A stretch of 64,000 nucleotides of DNA from assembly GCF_005885815.1 (NCBI RefSeq), contig NZ_CP040602.1:1937630-2001629 (forward strand), given 5' to 3'. The DNA comes from Thiomicrorhabdus sediminis. Lineage in GTDB: Bacteria; Pseudomonadota; Gammaproteobacteria; Thiomicrospirales; Thiomicrospiraceae. The notes under the pieces were generated by a model, which did not search any database, was not told the DNA's origin, and saw only the letters and a program-made list of their open reading frames with translations. Shown here piece by piece: positions 1 to 8,900 of the stretch. The position numbers and the translations under genes were made by a program. Position 1 is the stretch's first letter. Each line of letters starts with the position of its first letter.

Positions 1-66
1 AACCGCGCCAAACAATCCCAGCTTTCGGGTAAAACGTTTGTTATGCGTTTGATTGTCCATTGTCAT
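1..66 (-). CDS. N-terminal fragment of an unidentified protein, cut by the window edge
   Basis: An open frame runs leftwards off the window. Translation from the ATG at 66 begins MTMDNQTHNKRFTRKLGLFG. In-frame ATG codons also lie at 78 and 60, and none has a clear Shine-Dalgarno sequence, so the start is uncertain. A basic stretch followed by a hydrophobic, glycine-rich turn (KLGLFGAV) resembles the beginning of amino-acid permeases of the APC type, just before their first membrane helix. That is a guess from 22 residues. The upstream region 79-308 is very AT-rich, contains the palindrome TAATATATATTA, and would hold its promoter. Confidence 0.4.
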   Translation of the reverse strand, partial: MTMDNQTHNKRFTRKLGLFGAV

Positions 67-308
67 CACTCTATCCATTTGTAGACTCACTTATTAACCC
101 TTGTTTTCGATAATCTCGTAACGCACGAAATGCACTGTTTTTCTTTATTGGCTCTATTGCTTAAGTTTCCCGTTAAAAGCCTAACCATAGCGACAAAACT
201 GCCATAACACAAGCTTATTAACATATAAGAAAACTCTTATATTATAAAAGACTAATATATATTAGCAACTCCTAATATTCTTTTTTATACCAATCAATAT
301 ACGTAACT

Positions 309-932
309 TTATCTGAAGTGGGTTGCTATCACATCTCTAAGCCAAATCAACTCGCCATGAAAAAAGTGACTCGCTTTATTACGCCAATAAATATCCGGGC
401 CGTTTTGTTGCTTTGCTATCCAGCCTTTGACCTCTTGCACATCAACCACTTCATCAGCTCCACCCTGAATCACCAACCAGTCAGTAGTTATATGATTAAA
501 ATCCGAAAAATCATAAAGACCAACCGGAGGCGCCACCAGACAAAGACTATCCAGTGACGACTTTTTGGAAGCTTTTAACGAAACATAACTCCCGAAAGAA
601 AACCCGGCAAACAGGGTTTGTGCATAATTTTTGTTTGCTTTCTGCCACTGAGATACCGCCAACAAATCATCTACTTCGCCAATACCTTCATCATATTCAC
701 CCTGACTGCTACCGACGCCACGAAAGTTATAAGCAAGCGTATCGAAGCCAAGCTGGAAAAAAGCCTTTTCCATCGTGGTCACCACTTTATTATTCATGGT
801 GCCACCAAATAATGGATGTGGGTGACTGATTACAACCAAACCTTTCTCGGTTGATGACTCATGAGAATGCAAACGAACCTCGATATCTCCTGCTGGCCCA
901 TTAATTAAATGCAACTGTCTATTTTTTTGCAA
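309..932 (-). CDS. alpha/beta hydrolase (COG2945-like)
   Basis: This 207-residue protein has the compact alpha/beta-hydrolase layout of the COG2945 group. Seen: an oxyanion-side motif HPHPLFGGTMNNKVV near residues 38-51, the NFRGVGSSQG loop near 69-78, a nucleophile elbow GFSFG with Ser112, an acidic residue Asp160 in GGADEVVD, and a C-terminal His189 in ASHFFHG. Together these give a Ser-Asp-His triad. There is no signal peptide or membrane segment, so it should be cytoplasmic. The family is probably esterase-like but the substrate is unknown. It stands alone, divergent from pdxB across about 120 bp, and has no obvious terminator. Confidence 0.8.
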   Translation of the reverse strand: MQKNRQLHLINGPAGDIEVRLHSHESSTEKGLVVISHPHPLFGGTMNNKVVTTMEKAFFQLGFDTLAYNFRGVGSSQGEYDEGIGEVDDLLAVSQWQKANKNYAQTLFAGFSFGSYVSLKASKKSSLDSLCLVAPPVGLYDFSDFNHITTDWLVIQGGADEVVDVQEVKGWIAKQQNGPDIYWRNKASHFFHGELIWLRDVIATHFR

Positions 933-1055
933 AACTTAAAATACTCCACTTACTAAAGTAACTGTTCTCCACAAAGAGATTATGGCATTATCATCAATAA
1001 CCATTAATTCTAAACTATAGATATTACCCAACAATAAAAGCACACCTTTATATAT

Positions 1056-2192
1056 ATGACTAAAAAAACGCTTGTAATCGATGACGCCGTGCCTTACGCC
1101 AAAGAGATATTTTCCCATCTGGGTGAAGTTATCACACTACCCGGCAGAGATATCTGCAACCATCATTTATTAAATGCCGATGCATTGATTGTACGCTCGC
1201 GCACCCAAGTGAATGAATCGCTATTAAAAAACACCGCTGTCAAATATGTGGGCAGCACCGTCGTGGGATTGGATCATATCGACCAACACTATCTATCCAC
1301 CGAGGGAATTACGTTTTATTCTGCACAGGGGTGCAATGCCAATTCGGTAGCTGAATACGTTATTACCATTCTTTTTCAGTTAGCCGAACATTTTGGTTTT
1401 GATCTATCCCGCAAAACACTCGCTATCATTGGCGTAGGCAATGTTGGCAGCCGTGTTTACAGTAAAGCCAAAATTTTAGGCATTGAATGCCTATTAAACG
1501 ACCCACCAAAAATCGAGGCAAATCCTGATCTACTTTTAAATGAGCCCTATACCGATTTAGACACTTGTTTGAAAGCGGACATCATTACAGTACACACACC
1601 GCTCACTTCAAACGGAAAACACCCAACACTGGATTTGATTTCAGCTGAAAAACTCAAGCGGGTTGAGCCACATCAAATTATTATCAATGCCGCCCGAGGC
1701 GGCATTATTAATGAAGCCGCCTGGAGCAAAACAAAGACGCTTGCCAATATTATCGATTGCTGGGAAAACGAGCCCTATATTGATAAAGCACTTTATGACA
1801 CCGCCTTTATTGCCACGCCCCATATCGCAGGACACTCATTGGATGCCAAAGTTGCCGGCAGCAGCATGGTCTATGGCAATCTATGCAAACATTGGCAAAT
1901 AACACCAGATAAATCTTGGCAAAAAGCCTTACCTAAATCACCAGAGCCCATAGAGATTCAAAATTTAGCAAATAAACAAGCGACACTGTGTCAGATTTTC
2001 AGCAAAACTCACAATCCACAGGCGGATGATTTAGCAATTCGCAGCGAAAATCATGACGAAGTAGAAAAAAAATACGAAAAATTTCGCAGAAACTTCCCCG
2101 TTTATCGCGAATGGCAACAGCAAAAAGTGTTACTACCAAGCGACAAAAACCTATGCAACACCCTGTTATCATTAGGCTTTAGGTGTCATTAA
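1056..2192 (+). CDS. pdxB: erythronate-4-phosphate dehydrogenase PdxB
   Basis: Oxidises 4-phospho-erythronate with NAD in the DXP-dependent route to pyridoxal 5'-phosphate, in the cytoplasm. At 378 residues it has the length of the E. coli enzyme. It shows the D-2-hydroxyacid dehydrogenase fold: a Rossmann motif IGVGNVG near 125-131, the INAARGG segment with Arg214, WENEP near 236-240 with the catalytic Glu, and TPHIAGHS with His256. The segment GHSLDAKVAG and the extra C-terminal dimerisation region distinguish PdxB from SerA-type enzymes. The ATG at 1056 fits the family N-terminus (KTLVIDDAVPYA), although no strong ribosome-binding site precedes it. It appears monocistronic. Confidence 0.93.
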   Translation: MTKKTLVIDDAVPYAKEIFSHLGEVITLPGRDICNHHLLNADALIVRSRTQVNESLLKNTAVKYVGSTVVGLDHIDQHYLSTEGITFYSAQGCNANSVAEYVITILFQLAEHFGFDLSRKTLAIIGVGNVGSRVYSKAKILGIECLLNDPPKIEANPDLLLNEPYTDLDTCLKADIITVHTPLTSNGKHPTLDLISAEKLKRVEPHQIIINAARGGIINEAAWSKTKTLANIIDCWENEPYIDKALYDTAFIATPHIAGHSLDAKVAGSSMVYGNLCKHWQITPDKSWQKALPKSPEPIEIQNLANKQATLCQIFSKTHNPQADDLAIRSENHDEVEKKYEKFRRNFPVYREWQQQKVLLPSDKNLCNTLLSLGFRCH

Positions 2193-2360
2193 TTTTATTC
2201 ATATTAGAGTATTAGGAAATTTTAATAAAAGAAAATAATGTAGCCCATAAAAAAATTAGTTTTCCAAGCATATTAATAGTCGTTAATCTACTCCCTGAAA
2301 AAATTAAGCGGGGCTACAAACACTCTGCTGAAAAATAGACAATAGCAACGGAGACATTCC

Positions 2361-2930
2361 ATGAAACTAGTTAATTTATTCAAAGCAGCAGTATTAGCTG
2401 CTTCTGTAGCTGCACTTTCTGGTTGTGGCACAATGAATGCGATCAGCAACCTAGAAGATGGTGCTGGCGGTACATTCATGCAAGTATGGGACAAGTGGGT
2501 TGAAGCGGAAGGTGATATCGCTGATGCGACTATGTGGGAAATGAAAGTAGAAGACGGTGTTGAATTGGCTGACGTAATCGACGCTATCAATAACGTAGGT
2601 ATCAACCGCAACATCAAGAACGTTGGTGAGCTACCACTATCTGAAGAGCTAAAAGCTCGCGGCATCGAGTCTAAGACCATTCACGTAATGTCTTTCTGTA
2701 ATCCAGAAACTGCTCGTAAAATGGTTGACTTCTCTCCTGCTATGGGTGGCTTCCTTCCTTGTCGTGTAAACATCATTGAAGAAGAAGATGGTCTACATAT
2801 CTACTCTATGAATATGGACATGGCTATCAAAATGGGTAAAAAGATGCCACCAGAACTTTACGAAGCAACAATGCAAGTTCGTAACACTATCTGGGAAATG
2901 ATGGAAAAAGGCTCTAAAGGCGAATTCTAA
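2361..2930 (+). CDS. DUF302-type lipoprotein of unknown function
   Basis: A 189-residue lipoprotein: a signal peptide with hydrophobic core AAVLAASVAA ends in the lipobox LSGC with Cys22. The mature part has an amphipathic region (25-75) followed by a segment recalling DUF302: a CNPETARKM turn, a P-C-R-V strand near 133-136, and an acidic EEEDGLHIY strand. DUF302 proteins are small periplasmic or envelope proteins of uncertain function. The start is supported by GGAG at 2350-2353, seven bases upstream of the ATG. It is a single-gene unit with a terminator 30 bp downstream. The DUF302 assignment is from pattern recognition; lipidation is well supported by sequence. Confidence 0.72.
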   Translation: MKLVNLFKAAVLAASVAALSGCGTMNAISNLEDGAGGTFMQVWDKWVEAEGDIADATMWEMKVEDGVELADVIDAINNVGINRNIKNVGELPLSEELKARGIESKTIHVMSFCNPETARKMVDFSPAMGGFLPCRVNIIEEEDGLHIYSMNMDMAIKMGKKMPPELYEATMQVRNTIWEMMEKGSKGEF

Positions 2931-2960
2931 TCGTTATTTAGAAACTTATTCATCAAATAA

Positions 2961-2987
2961 AAAACCGCCTCTATGGCGGTTTTTTAT
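2961..2987 (+). terminator. rho-independent terminator of the lipoprotein gene
   Basis: The nine-base stem AAAACCGCC (2961-2969) pairs with GGCGGTTTT (2975-2983) around loop TCTAT and is followed by further T residues. It lies 30 bp after the stop codon at 2930. Confidence 0.85.
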
Positions 2988-3633
2988 TGTTGCAAAACAG
3001 ACAGACAAAGTGTCACACCCCACCTCTCGGACTTAACAACAGCTCTAAATATTGTTTATACCTACGCTATAAAATAGCGCCTCACTTCATGCAAAAAAAC
3101 AATGAGTACAACCACAAAACTCATCACCATCAAAGCTAACACATTGCATAAAAACACAACACCTATTAGTTATATGCAAAATTTCCACTATCAACACCTT
3201 GGTCTTAGAACATCGGCCTGAGAACAATAAAACCATAAAAATTATGCAGTTATAGCCTTTTTTATTTTCCCGTTTCTGAAATCAAACAACTCATCGCCAA
3301 AACATGTAGCTTTTTTGCAACAGTTTAAACTTTTGACCAACTTAATAAGTTACGTATTTTTTCAGGCCAAGAACAAGCTCAGTTAATTTACGCATAAAAC
3401 AATATTTTCACCTTTATTATCAATAGGTTAATAGACAAAGAAAAACTTATAAGGCCATATATAAGAATATTAGAAAGTCTTAATCATTTATTTAATCTTC
3501 AGCAAAATTTTTTTTATTACCTTTTGCTTATTTGTTATTGCATAGTAGCTGACGTAAACAAAAACGGCGTCTGAAAAATCACAAAACAGACAAAGTTCTT
3601 TAACCTAAACAACGAAATAAAAAGAGAAGAAAC
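2988..3633. other. long AT-rich intergenic region upstream of the FadL-type gene
   Basis: About 650 bp with no convincing gene. A small dyad GCTAT-AAA-ATAGC lies near 3066-3078, and TGACG/CGTC half-sites occur near 3550-3572. The segment is rich in A and T, as expected for a regulated promoter and long leader. I could not place a confident promoter. The sequence just before the downstream ATG (AAAGAGAAGAAAC) supplies a weak ribosome-binding site. Confidence 0.5.
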
Positions 3634-4803
3634 ATGAGAAAAACAAAATTAGCTCTAGCAGTTACTTCAGCCATCTTTGCATCATCTGCAATGGCAACTA
3701 ACGGAACAAATATGACTGGTGTAGGTGCCCAAGCTAACGCTATGGGTGGAACAGGTGTTGCAGCTTATTACGGTGCTGAAAATACTATTGTTAACCCCGC
3801 TATGGTTGCAAAATCGCAAGGAACAGAATTTGCATTCGGTGGCACTGTATTTATGCCAAATGTACAAAGTACAACTGATAATTTATCAAATGCCATGCAA
3901 AGTAGTGATGCAGATTTAAACTTAATTCCATCAGTATCAATGTCCACGCGCATTAATGACAATTGGTCATTTGGTATTGGTATGTATGGCACATCTGGAA
4001 TGGGTGTGGACTATGGAACTCAATCAGCGCTTGCTCTAGCACAGACAACTATGCAAATTATGCGTTTTGTGCCTACGATTGCATATAATAACGAAAACTA
4101 TGGTTTTGGTTTATCACCAGTTATCCAATACGGTGCATTAGACATAAGCTTCAACGCTGGTAGTGCATTTGGGCCAGGCATGGCACAAGATATTGGATAT
4201 GGTCTTGATCTAGGTGCCTATATTGACATTAGCAAAGACACAACCCTAGCATTAGCATATCAGTCTGAAATTGAAATGACATATAAAGGCCAATTAAATA
4301 GTACTTCTGGTGCTGCATCCAAATTTGGCCTAACAGGATTTACTGACAAGATTGCGCAACCTTCAGAAATTAAAGTTGGTATTGCCCATAAAATGGGGAA
4401 CTACACTTTAACAGCTGATGCGAAACAGGTTCGCTGGGGGCAAGCAGCAGGTTATAAGGACTTTGGATGGGAAGATCAAAACGTATTCGGTCTAGGTGTT
4501 AAATATAACGGAAATGGCTACTGGATGGGCGCAGGTTATAACAAAGGTGACAATCCAATTGCCGTTAAAGCTGACACTCGTCTGAATATGCTAAATAACT
4601 TATTCTTCCCAGCCACCACTGACACACATCTTTCTGTTGGCGGTGGATATAACATCAGCAAAAATGCAGTTTTAGAAGGTGCTGTAGTATATGCTCCTGA
4701 AATTGAAACAACAGTGAGTATCGCCGGTACAGGTTTGGGGAACACATCAACAACTAAGCATTCCCAGCTTGGATACACAGTATCAGTACGTTATAACTTC
4801 TAA
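3634..4803 (+). CDS. FadL/OmpP1/TodX-family outer-membrane transport protein
   Basis: A 389-residue outer-membrane beta-barrel of the FadL family, which moves long-chain fatty acids or other hydrophobic compounds across the outer membrane. A signal peptide ends at SAMA (residue 21). The mature protein opens with TNGTNMTGVGAQANAMGG and an NPA motif (IVNPAMVA), the hatch-region signature of FadL/TodX proteins. Alternating aromatic strands follow and the chain ends VSVRYNF, with the C-terminal Phe used for barrel insertion. No fad or hydrocarbon-degradation genes are nearby, so the substrate cannot be inferred. It has its own terminator and a 700-bp upstream region, suggesting independent regulation. 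Confidence 0.88.
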   Translation: MRKTKLALAVTSAIFASSAMATNGTNMTGVGAQANAMGGTGVAAYYGAENTIVNPAMVAKSQGTEFAFGGTVFMPNVQSTTDNLSNAMQSSDADLNLIPSVSMSTRINDNWSFGIGMYGTSGMGVDYGTQSALALAQTTMQIMRFVPTIAYNNENYGFGLSPVIQYGALDISFNAGSAFGPGMAQDIGYGLDLGAYIDISKDTTLALAYQSEIEMTYKGQLNSTSGAASKFGLTGFTDKIAQPSEIKVGIAHKMGNYTLTADAKQVRWGQAAGYKDFGWEDQNVFGLGVKYNGNGYWMGAGYNKGDNPIAVKADTRLNMLNNLFFPATTDTHLSVGGGYNISKNAVLEGAVVYAPEIETTVSIAGTGLGNTSTTKHSQLGYTVSVRYNF

Positions 4804-4832
4804 TTTAATTTTTAAATTAGCTAGTTAAAGCT

Positions 4833-4866
4833 AAACCGCAGCAAGAGCAATCTTCTGCGGTTTTTT
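4833..4866 (+). terminator. rho-independent terminator of the FadL-type gene
   Basis: AAACCGCAG (4833-4841) pairs with CTGCGGTTT (4855-4863) around a 13-base loop, followed by a T run. Confidence 0.85.
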
Positions 4867-4990
4867 ATATCTAAATGTTTTCAATTCAGCATTAATTATT
4901 TTCAATATTCACCAAAAATACTCATTGTATTTTTAATACTTTGCCCCTACCATACGCTTAAAAGTTGTTTGCTATTTTGAAAGGAAATCT

Positions 4991-5830
4991 ATGGCAAATG
5001 TTTTAATTGTAGGTTGTGGCGATCTTGGCTGCCGATTAGGCACCAAACTCGCTGAATCAGGCCATTCTGTATACGGTTTACGCCGTCAGGCGGACCTTAT
5101 TCCTGAGCCTATTCAGGCGATTCAGGCAAATCTTTCTGTACCTATTACCAACCTCCCCGACAAGCTTGATTATGTTTATTACATAGTCTCAGCAGGTAAA
5201 TATAAAGACCCTGCCTACTACCAAGCCTATGTCCTTGGAGTAAAGAATACTTTGCAGGCGCTGAAAAGCCAAAAAATAAAGCGCTTTTTCTTTGTCTCCA
5301 GCACTTCGGTTTTTGGCCAAGAGGATGGCGAATTTGTTAATGAGTTAAGCCCCACTATAGAAAACGGGGGCTTTTCAACCAAACGACTTTTAGAAGGTGA
5401 AACACTGGTCAATGAAAGCCGCTTTCCTTCTACCATTATTCGTTTTGGTGGAATCTACGGCCCTGGCCGCACCCATTTAATCGATTTAGTCATGGAAGGC
5501 AAGGTTCATTGCATGGAAGGTGTTTGGAGCAATAGGATTCATACTGAAGACTGTGTGGGCATTCTGAACCATTTATTTGAATTAAATGAAGCTGATGCCA
5601 ATCAAGTGGATGATTTATATATTGGCGTTGATGACACCCCAACATTAAGTTGTGAGGTTTATGACTGGTTGGCGGAGCAATTGAGCGTTCCCGATGTAGA
5701 ACACATCGAGCCAAAAGAATCCTCGAGACAGATGCGCAGCAATAAACGCTTATCCAATGCTCGCGTACGCGCCAGCGGCTATGACTTTATCTACCCAAGT
5801 TATGAAGACGGCTATCGTGAATTGATCTAG
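4991..5830 (+). CDS. SDR-family NAD(P)-dependent epimerase/dehydratase-like protein (YeeZ-like)
   Basis: A 279-residue extended short-chain dehydrogenase-like protein. It opens with a nucleotide-binding VGCGDLG motif at residues 8-14 and follows the pattern of E. coli YeeZ (similar length). SSTSVFG near 112-118 and the RFGGIYGPGR segment near 158-167 are typical of NAD-dependent epimerase folds. A canonical YxxxK catalytic pair is not evident, so it may bind NAD(P) without classical epimerase chemistry. The substrate is unknown. An AAGGAAA ribosome-binding site precedes the ATG. It is monocistronic and ends at a terminator shared with the converging adhesin gene. Confidence 0.8.
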   Translation: MANVLIVGCGDLGCRLGTKLAESGHSVYGLRRQADLIPEPIQAIQANLSVPITNLPDKLDYVYYIVSAGKYKDPAYYQAYVLGVKNTLQALKSQKIKRFFFVSSTSVFGQEDGEFVNELSPTIENGGFSTKRLLEGETLVNESRFPSTIIRFGGIYGPGRTHLIDLVMEGKVHCMEGVWSNRIHTEDCVGILNHLFELNEADANQVDDLYIGVDDTPTLSCEVYDWLAEQLSVPDVEHIEPKESSRQMRSNKRLSNARVRASGYDFIYPSYEDGYRELI

Positions 5831-5856
5831 TTTCGAGAAAGACCTTCTACATAAAG

Positions 5857-5886
5857 CAAAACAGGCCGCAAATGCGGCCTGTTTTT
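5857..5886. terminator. bidirectional rho-independent terminator
   Basis: ACAGGCCGC (5861-5869) pairs with GCGGCCTGT (5874-5882) around AAAT. A T run follows on the plus strand and an A run precedes it, so it can serve both the YeeZ-like gene and the minus-strand adhesin gene. Confidence 0.85.
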
Positions 5887-5925
5887 ATTTGAACGCCTTA
5901 TCGTTCATATTCCCTAGTATTCATC

Positions 5926-8900
5926 CTAGGTATCAGTGCTATCGCCATTTAACTGATCATCAATGATCTGCTGCATGGTTTCATCTGGCACTTGAGTTTC
6001 AGGAACATCCAAGGCAGCAACATCCGAACCTTCAGACAACACTTGCTCACCTTCAGCATCATCAACTACCTCTGCCAACTCGACCGGCTCAATATCAGCT
6101 GATTCAGCACCAGAATCTGATTCACTCTCAGCGGCAGCGACTTCATAGTCAAGACCATCATCACTAAAGTCGATAAGCGAATCTTCAGCAGCGTCAATAG
6201 CCCCATGCTCAATCAACATGTCTTCAACATGAGCCATGGCATCTTCAACCGATACTGGTGTTAGACCATTAGACTCTAAAATTCCAGCCAGCTCTTCGCC
6301 TGAAATATTTGCCAAATCAAACTGCTCATCTGAGAACAGTTCATGCATAGCCTCACTGATATGGATTCCGTCGTAAGCATCGGCATTATTGTCCAAGGAC
6401 TGTAACAACACTGCCATATTTTCGACATACTGATTATCCATCACATTCAAGTCAATATCGGCAATTTCTTGCAGGAAGAGTTTTCCGTCAGACATAACAT
6501 CGGCGATTCTCGATGAATCCACTGTACCTAACAACACATTACCAATCGAGAAGCTCACACTATCACCTAAATGATAATTAAAGCCACCGTTCTCTGCGGT
6601 AAAGCCACTCAGACCAGATGAGGTCGTATAGGCCAATCCCGCGACAAACCCATCGATGAGCTGACCCCCAATTGTCACTCCGGCAACGTCGTCTTGGTCG
6701 ATACCAACCGTGATAGTGCCTGCAGCTGAATCTCCATCTTGATCAATAGCTGTAGCATCTACACTGAGCACTACATCATGCTCAGAAATATTACTGACAC
6801 CATCGATTTTCACTGAAAAGTTTTTACCTGTATCAGCACCGGTTAAACCTGTAATAACAACCTGTTGATATAAATCCGTACCAACAACTTGATAGAAAGC
6901 CCCTTCCACAGCGGTAACCACCGTATCACCACCAACAACTGTACTGACTTGAGTTCCATTATCATCATATACAATGACTGATACAGGGTCTCCATTCTGA
7001 TCAAAAGCCTCCACAGTAAAGGTCGGCGTACTTTTCACACTAACAGTATTGAATACGAAATTATTAATTTCGCTATCCGTCAATCCAGACGTATCGTAAC
7101 TAGCGGCACCACCATTCAAGGTAGAGTCGTCATAAAAATCAAATGTCAAAGTTTGACCATTATTTACATAGACATTCCCGGTACCAAACACCAGTGAATT
7201 GGAGTTCACATCACCAGCACTACCTGTTACAACAATATCCGTTTCTGTACCTGCCAAATCCACAATACCGTAGACAGGATCGTTACCCGCTTGGATATCA
7301 GTATTAGACGGAGTAATCGTAATATCGTTTTGAACATAGAAAGTACCATCTACAGCAGAAAAGGTATAGCTGCCAGTATTACCATCGACAGTCAAGGTGA
7401 AGACTGCACCGACACCGCTGACAGTACCTTGGACTTGAGTCGGACTAACTTGAGACCACATAATAGGTTCAAAATCTGAACCATAGAACAATAGCTGCCC
7501 GTCACTGGTAGTAACTTGACCGCCATCGCTATAATTACTGAAATCCAATACGTAACCATTTGGATTTGCGCTATCGGCACCAGCTTCAAAATTCAAGGCA
7601 ATGCCAACATCCGTCTCACCAGGAGCAACTACTGTAGAGGTAGCCGTAAAGTCAACAGGAGTATCATCGTTGATAGTTAAATCAAACGATCCTGACGTAC
7701 TTAGACCTCCGTCTCCACTGATAACTGCGCTGATAACAACGCTTAGAGACCCTTCTACATCATCCGCGGCGACTAGCTCATGATGTTTAATTGGCTGATA
7801 AAGGGTCGCATCATAACTCGCTCCAGAGTCAGTAATAGACGAAACTGCAACAGTGAATACCAGATAATCTGCATCGCTTTCCGAACCCAATGGTGCATTG
7901 GATTTATAACCAATTAAGGTGTTGGTAGCAGCATCCCAAACAGTGATGATAGAGGTACCATCCAAGGCACTTAAACCTGTACCATTTGCGCCGCCAACAC
8001 TTGTTGACAGAACAATACTGTCAACAGACTCTCCGTTTAAGTCATAAGTAATGGTGCCGGAAGTTACAGGTGTAATATCTCCAGTACCTCCTGCATTACC
8101 AGATGCACCAGAAATATCATCCTCATCTACAGAAACTGCAGTTGTTAAAGCATCGTTATCGACAATCGTACCCAGACCTTGCGCATCACTGATGGTCGCA
8201 TTGCTTGGGTTGGTAAGGTTCACATCGAAGGTTTCATTGCCTTCATAGATCAGGTCTTCACTGATCGGTACCGTAATCGTTTCGGTGGTGTCTCCGGCGG
8301 CGAAGTTCAAGGTACCGCTTTGTGCCGTATAGTCCAGACCCGCGGTCGCACTGCCGTCCGCCGTCGCATAGTCCACACTGACCGGGAACGCACTTGGGTT
8401 CGACAAGCTCACCGTGAAGGTCGCGGTTCCCGCGTCTTCATTTACCGTCACATCATCAATCGTGATAGTTGGTTCCGCATCGTTATCGACAATCGTACCC
8501 AGACCTTGCGCATCACTGATGGTCGCATTGCTTGGGTTGGTAAGGTTCACATCGAAGGTTTCATTGCCTTCATAGATCAGGTCTTCACTGATCGGTACCG
8601 TAATCGTTTCGGTGGTGTCTCCGGCGGCGAAGTTCAAGGTACCGCTTTGTGCCGTATAGTCCAGACCCGCGGTCGCACTGCCGTCCGCCGTCGCATAGTC
8701 CACACTGACCGGGAACGCACTTGGGTTCGACAAGCTCACCGTGAAGGTCGCGGTTCCCGCGTCTTCATTTACCGTCACATCATCGATTGTGATGGTCGGT
8801 TCCGCATCGTTATCGACAATCGTACCCAGACCTTGCGCATCACTGATGGTCGCATTGCTTGGGTTGGTAAGGTTCACATCAAAGGTTTCATTGCCTTCAT

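Noticed and set aside
3102..3221. A 39-residue frame in the long gap before the FadL-type gene
   Set aside because: It has no ribosome-binding site and the composition (Thr-, His- and Asn-rich in an A-rich region) looks like non-coding sequence.
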